NCBI RefSeq assembly: GCF_004000845.1
Contig: NZ_BIMA01000002.1
Location: 1 to 64,000, forward strand
Direction: 5' to 3'
Source of the DNA: Paenibacillus koleovorans NBRC 103111
GTDB taxonomy: Bacteria > Bacillota > Bacilli > Paenibacillales > NBRC-103111
Length of the DNA stretch: 64,000 bases
The notes beneath the pieces are model-generated. The model was not told the origin of the DNA. It did not search any database and saw only the letters and a program-made list of their open reading frames with translations. The position numbers and the translations under genes are program-made. Positions 61,960 through 64,000 of the stretch are shown piece by piece. The first letter of the stretch is position 1. Every line of letters starts with the position of its first letter.

Positions 61960-62334
61960 ATGGCCGTATACCCTATCGCCGCCGCCGAGGACATCCCGCC
62001 CGGCACATTCCGAATCGTACAAGCGGAAGGACGCTCCATCGGCGTGTACAACGTGAAGGGCGAATACTACGCCGTTCACAATTACTGCCCGCATCAAGGC
62101 GCGGAATTATGCAAAGGGCCGATCTGCGGCACAACGCTGGAATCGCAGGTGCATGAGTACATTTACGGACGCGACCAGGAAATACTGCGCTGTCCGTGGC
62201 ATGGCTGGGAGTTCGATTTGAAAACCGGCAAGTCGCTGTTCAGCGGCAAGGTCCGGGTGCGCACATACCCGGTCGTAGTGGTGCAAGGAACAATCAGTCT
62301 GGTCATCGGCGCGAAGGAGGCGACTCACTCATGA
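61960..62334 (+). CDS. Rieske-type [2Fe-2S] protein with widened cluster spacing
   Basis: 124 aa from ATG 61960 (AGAGAGGAG). Cluster ligands are CPH in NYCPHQGAELC and CPWH in LRCPWHGWEF. The gap between the two pairs is 32 residues, versus about 15-17 usually, and it contains two more cysteines (ELCKGPIC) and VHEYIYGRDQE. Such small Rieske proteins are ferredoxins passing electrons to oxygenases. The ATGA overlap with the amidohydrolase gene shows a linked role. No oxygenase gene is in the window. Confidence 0.88.
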   Translation: MAVYPIAAAEDIPPGTFRIVQAEGRSIGVYNVKGEYYAVHNYCPHQGAELCKGPICGTTLESQVHEYIYGRDQEILRCPWHGWEFDLKTGKSLFSGKVRVRTYPVVVVQGTISLVIGAKEATHS

Positions 62335-63407
62335 AACCCCAAACGACGGAACGATTGCCGATTATCGACTGCGACGTCCATAACCAAACTCGCAGCGGAT
62401 ACGATCTGATCCCCTACCTGGATGAGCCGTGGCGCAGCTACGCGCTCCGCTCCGGCATCCCGAACGCCGGGCTGCCTTATTCAAGCCCGATCGGGAACAA
62501 GCGGAAGGATGCCGATCCGCCCAGCGGTTTGCCCGTCGGGTCAGACCCCGAGTACATGCTGCAGCATTTCCTGGAGCCGTTCAACGTCGAATATGCCATG
62601 CTGTGCTCCGACACGATCATTTCCAGCTCCGCCTTTGCCGATATCGATTATGTTGCGGCGATCTGCCGCGCGTACAATGACTACCTGCTCGCGGAATGGA
62701 TCCCCAAGAGCCCGCGATTCAAGGGCTACATGTGCATCCCGAGCCAGCACCCCGAGGAAGCGGTCCGCGAGATCGACCGGATCGGGCCGCATCCGGACAT
62801 CGTCGCCGTCTGCGTGTCGGGCGGGTCGCAGATGCCGTACGGGCATCGGTACTACCATCCGATTTATGAAGCGTGCGCGCGTCATGGCCTGCCGTTCCTG
62901 CTCCATCCGGGCAGCGAGGGCTCCGGCATTTACAGCGCGCCGACCGCCGCCGGTTACGTCTCGAACTACCTGCAATGGCACACCTGCCTGCCGCAGACGT
63001 TTATGGCCCACCTCGTCAGCTTCGTGTGCGAGGGCGTATTCGAGAAATACCCCGACTTCAAAGTCATCCTTTGCGAGGGAGGCGTCTCTTGGCTTCCTCC
63101 GCTGCTGTGGCGGCTGGACAAAAACTTCAAGGCGCTGCGGGCTACCGCACCTTGGCTGAAGCGGCTGCCCAGCGAATATGCCCGGGACCATGTCTATTTC
63201 ACGACGCAGCCGATCGAGGAGCCGGATAACCCGAAGCACCTCGAGGCGATGTTCGAAATGTTCGATGCAGAGCACATGCTGCTGTTCTCGAGCGACTACC
63301 CGCACTGGGACTTCGACGATCCGACGAAAATCCTGTCGCGCCTGCCGATCGAGAAGAAACGGCGAATCTTCAGCGAGAACGCGCGCCAGTTGTTTGGGCT
63401 GCCGTAA
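62331..63407 (+). CDS. Amidohydrolase family protein (ACMSD-like)
   Basis: 358 aa. Metal-site pieces are IIDCDVHNQ near 12, FLLHPGSEGSG near 184 and SSDYPHWDFDDP near 321 (catalytic Asp), with RLDKNFKALRATAPW near 260. This pattern matches amidohydrolase-2 (ACMSD, gamma-resorcylate decarboxylase) enzymes that hydrolyse or decarboxylate aromatic and related compounds. The first DxH motif reads DCDVH, not DxHxH, so one metal His is replaced. Coupled by ATGA to the Rieske gene, and adjacent to an AraC regulator, suggesting a small catabolic operon. Confidence 0.88.
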   Translation: MKPQTTERLPIIDCDVHNQTRSGYDLIPYLDEPWRSYALRSGIPNAGLPYSSPIGNKRKDADPPSGLPVGSDPEYMLQHFLEPFNVEYAMLCSDTIISSSAFADIDYVAAICRAYNDYLLAEWIPKSPRFKGYMCIPSQHPEEAVREIDRIGPHPDIVAVCVSGGSQMPYGHRYYHPIYEACARHGLPFLLHPGSEGSGIYSAPTAAGYVSNYLQWHTCLPQTFMAHLVSFVCEGVFEKYPDFKVILCEGGVSWLPPLLWRLDKNFKALRATAPWLKRLPSEYARDHVYFTTQPIEEPDNPKHLEAMFEMFDAEHMLLFSSDYPHWDFDDPTKILSRLPIEKKRRIFSENARQLFGLP

Positions 63408-63583
63408 GAGAGCGACCGGGTTCCACCTAGGCGCGCCTGCAAACCTCCAGGTTCCAGCTCGTACCATGCCATAGGTCCAGTAGCGAAACGATGGCAAATA
63501 CGGTACGATAAAGGAAGAAGAACCGCATGGACCGATTTCATTCGATCAATCCTTGCTGACAATCGGGAGGTATCGCAGTCAAA

Positions 63584-64000
63584 ATGACCTATTCCCTTCG
63601 CGAAGAGATCGCCAACGCCATCAGCCACGGCATCGGAGCTGTGCTGAGCATCGCCGCGCTCGTGTTGCTTATCGTCTATTCCAGCTTGTTCGGAACCGCC
63701 TGGCATATCGTCAGCTTTACAATTTTCGGCGTGACGATGGTGCTGCTGTATACGTTCTCGACGTTGCTCCATAGCTTCCCGCAGCATCGGAGGGTGAAGA
63801 AAGTATTCGAGATTCTCGACCATTCCGCCATCTACCTGCTGATAGCCGGCACGTATACGCCTTTTCTGCTCGTTGCACTGCGGGGACCGCTTGGTTGGAC
63901 ACTTTTCGGCATCGTCTGGGGGTTAGCCGTCTTCGGCATCGCCTTCAAAGCGTTTTTCGTCGACCGGTTCACCGTCCTCTCCACCCTATTCTATATCGCC
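63584..64000 (+). CDS. Hemolysin III (PAQR) family membrane protein, cut by window end
   Basis: The first 139 codons are present from ATG 63584, preceded by GGGAGG 14 bases upstream. Hemolysin III/TrhA features: EIANAISHGIGAVLSI at the start, LLYTFSTLLHSFP, then DHSAIYLLIAGTYTPFLLVAL with the conserved His and Asp. Expected length is about 215 aa, so one third lies beyond 64000. Related TrhA proteins affect membrane fluidity. Confidence 0.92.
   Translation, partial: MTYSLREEIANAISHGIGAVLSIAALVLLIVYSSLFGTAWHIVSFTIFGVTMVLLYTFSTLLHSFPQHRRVKKVFEILDHSAIYLLIAGTYTPFLLVALRGPLGWTLFGIVWGLAVFGIAFKAFFVDRFTVLSTLFYIA

Overview
The window looks like chromosome from a moderately GC-rich, endospore-forming Gram-positive of the Paenibacillaceae type (Paenibacillus, Cohnella or a close relative; this is inferred from gene content, not from a marker gene). 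Evidence includes a GerA/GerC/GerB germinant-receptor operon, an alpha/beta-type small acid-soluble spore protein with a sigma-G-like promoter, strong AGGAGG ribosome sites, frequent TTG/GTG starts, a cyclic-di-AMP riboswitch and a XerS-type recombinase. No tRNA, rRNA, CRISPR array, transposase or prophage was seen.

Layout. 1-7 kb: an opening stretch without genes that carries AGTCCGA hairpin repeats, an ABC exporter operon plus a DUF817 membrane protein (minus strand), then a four-gene operon of ECF sigma factor, membrane anti-sigma factor, ABC ATPase and permease with ATGA overlaps. 7-13 kb: one very large minus-strand gene (about 1974 aa) with an SdrD_B-like domain, a propeller-like region, a GEVED domain, 11 DUF11 repeats of about 123 aa and a cationic Cys-containing tail. 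It lacks a signal peptide and has a perfect-looking sigma-K promoter, so it is probably a spore-surface protein. 13-17.6 kb: an Rrf2 regulator, three copies of a dyad operator, a nitroreductase, a polysaccharide deacetylase, a DUF2238-like membrane protein and an oxalate-decarboxylase-family bicupin with an altered active-site lid. 17.7-21.9 kb: a germinant receptor operon. 21.9-32 kb: PurT, an Idh-like protein, a DnaQ-like exonuclease, a dGTPase, XerS and the 2-oxoglutarate dehydrogenase pair OdhA-OdhB.

32-34.1 kb is the least ordinary stretch. It has about 1 kb without genes holding a long palindrome and an array of four related hairpins, followed by decayed pieces of three genes: a molybdopterin oxidoreductase C-terminus, an ANTAR regulator and a TrpD-like transferase. 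Together these look like the wreck of a nitrate-assimilation locus. 34-45 kb is mostly housekeeping: a TPR protein, hydrolase, pseudouridine synthase, a SRAP protein without its catalytic cysteine, an ASCH-like protein, a DEAD-box helicase, an SDR with a divergent WYL regulator, YitT and DUF421 membrane proteins, an acetyltransferase and an L,D-transpeptidase. 45-50.5 kb: FAD oxidoreductase, Gfo/Idh/MocA dehydrogenase, Ldh2-family dehydrogenase and DegT aminotransferase (sugar or sugar-acid metabolism). 50.6-53 kb: the SASP, a CBS protein and a CAP-domain secreted protein under a cyclic-di-AMP riboswitch. 52.9-58.1 kb: sugar isomerases, TetR, SDR, an orphan PhnC-like ATPase and an RpiR regulator. 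58-64 kb: glutathione peroxidase, HelD, an AraC regulator divergent from a Rieske protein and amidohydrolase operon, and a hemolysin-III family protein cut by the window end.

No complete undescribed defence or biosynthetic system is evident. The best leads are the hairpin arrays, the three-site Rrf2-type operator, the giant sigma-K protein, the inactive-looking SRAP, the altered oxalate decarboxylase lid and the nitrate-locus wreck.
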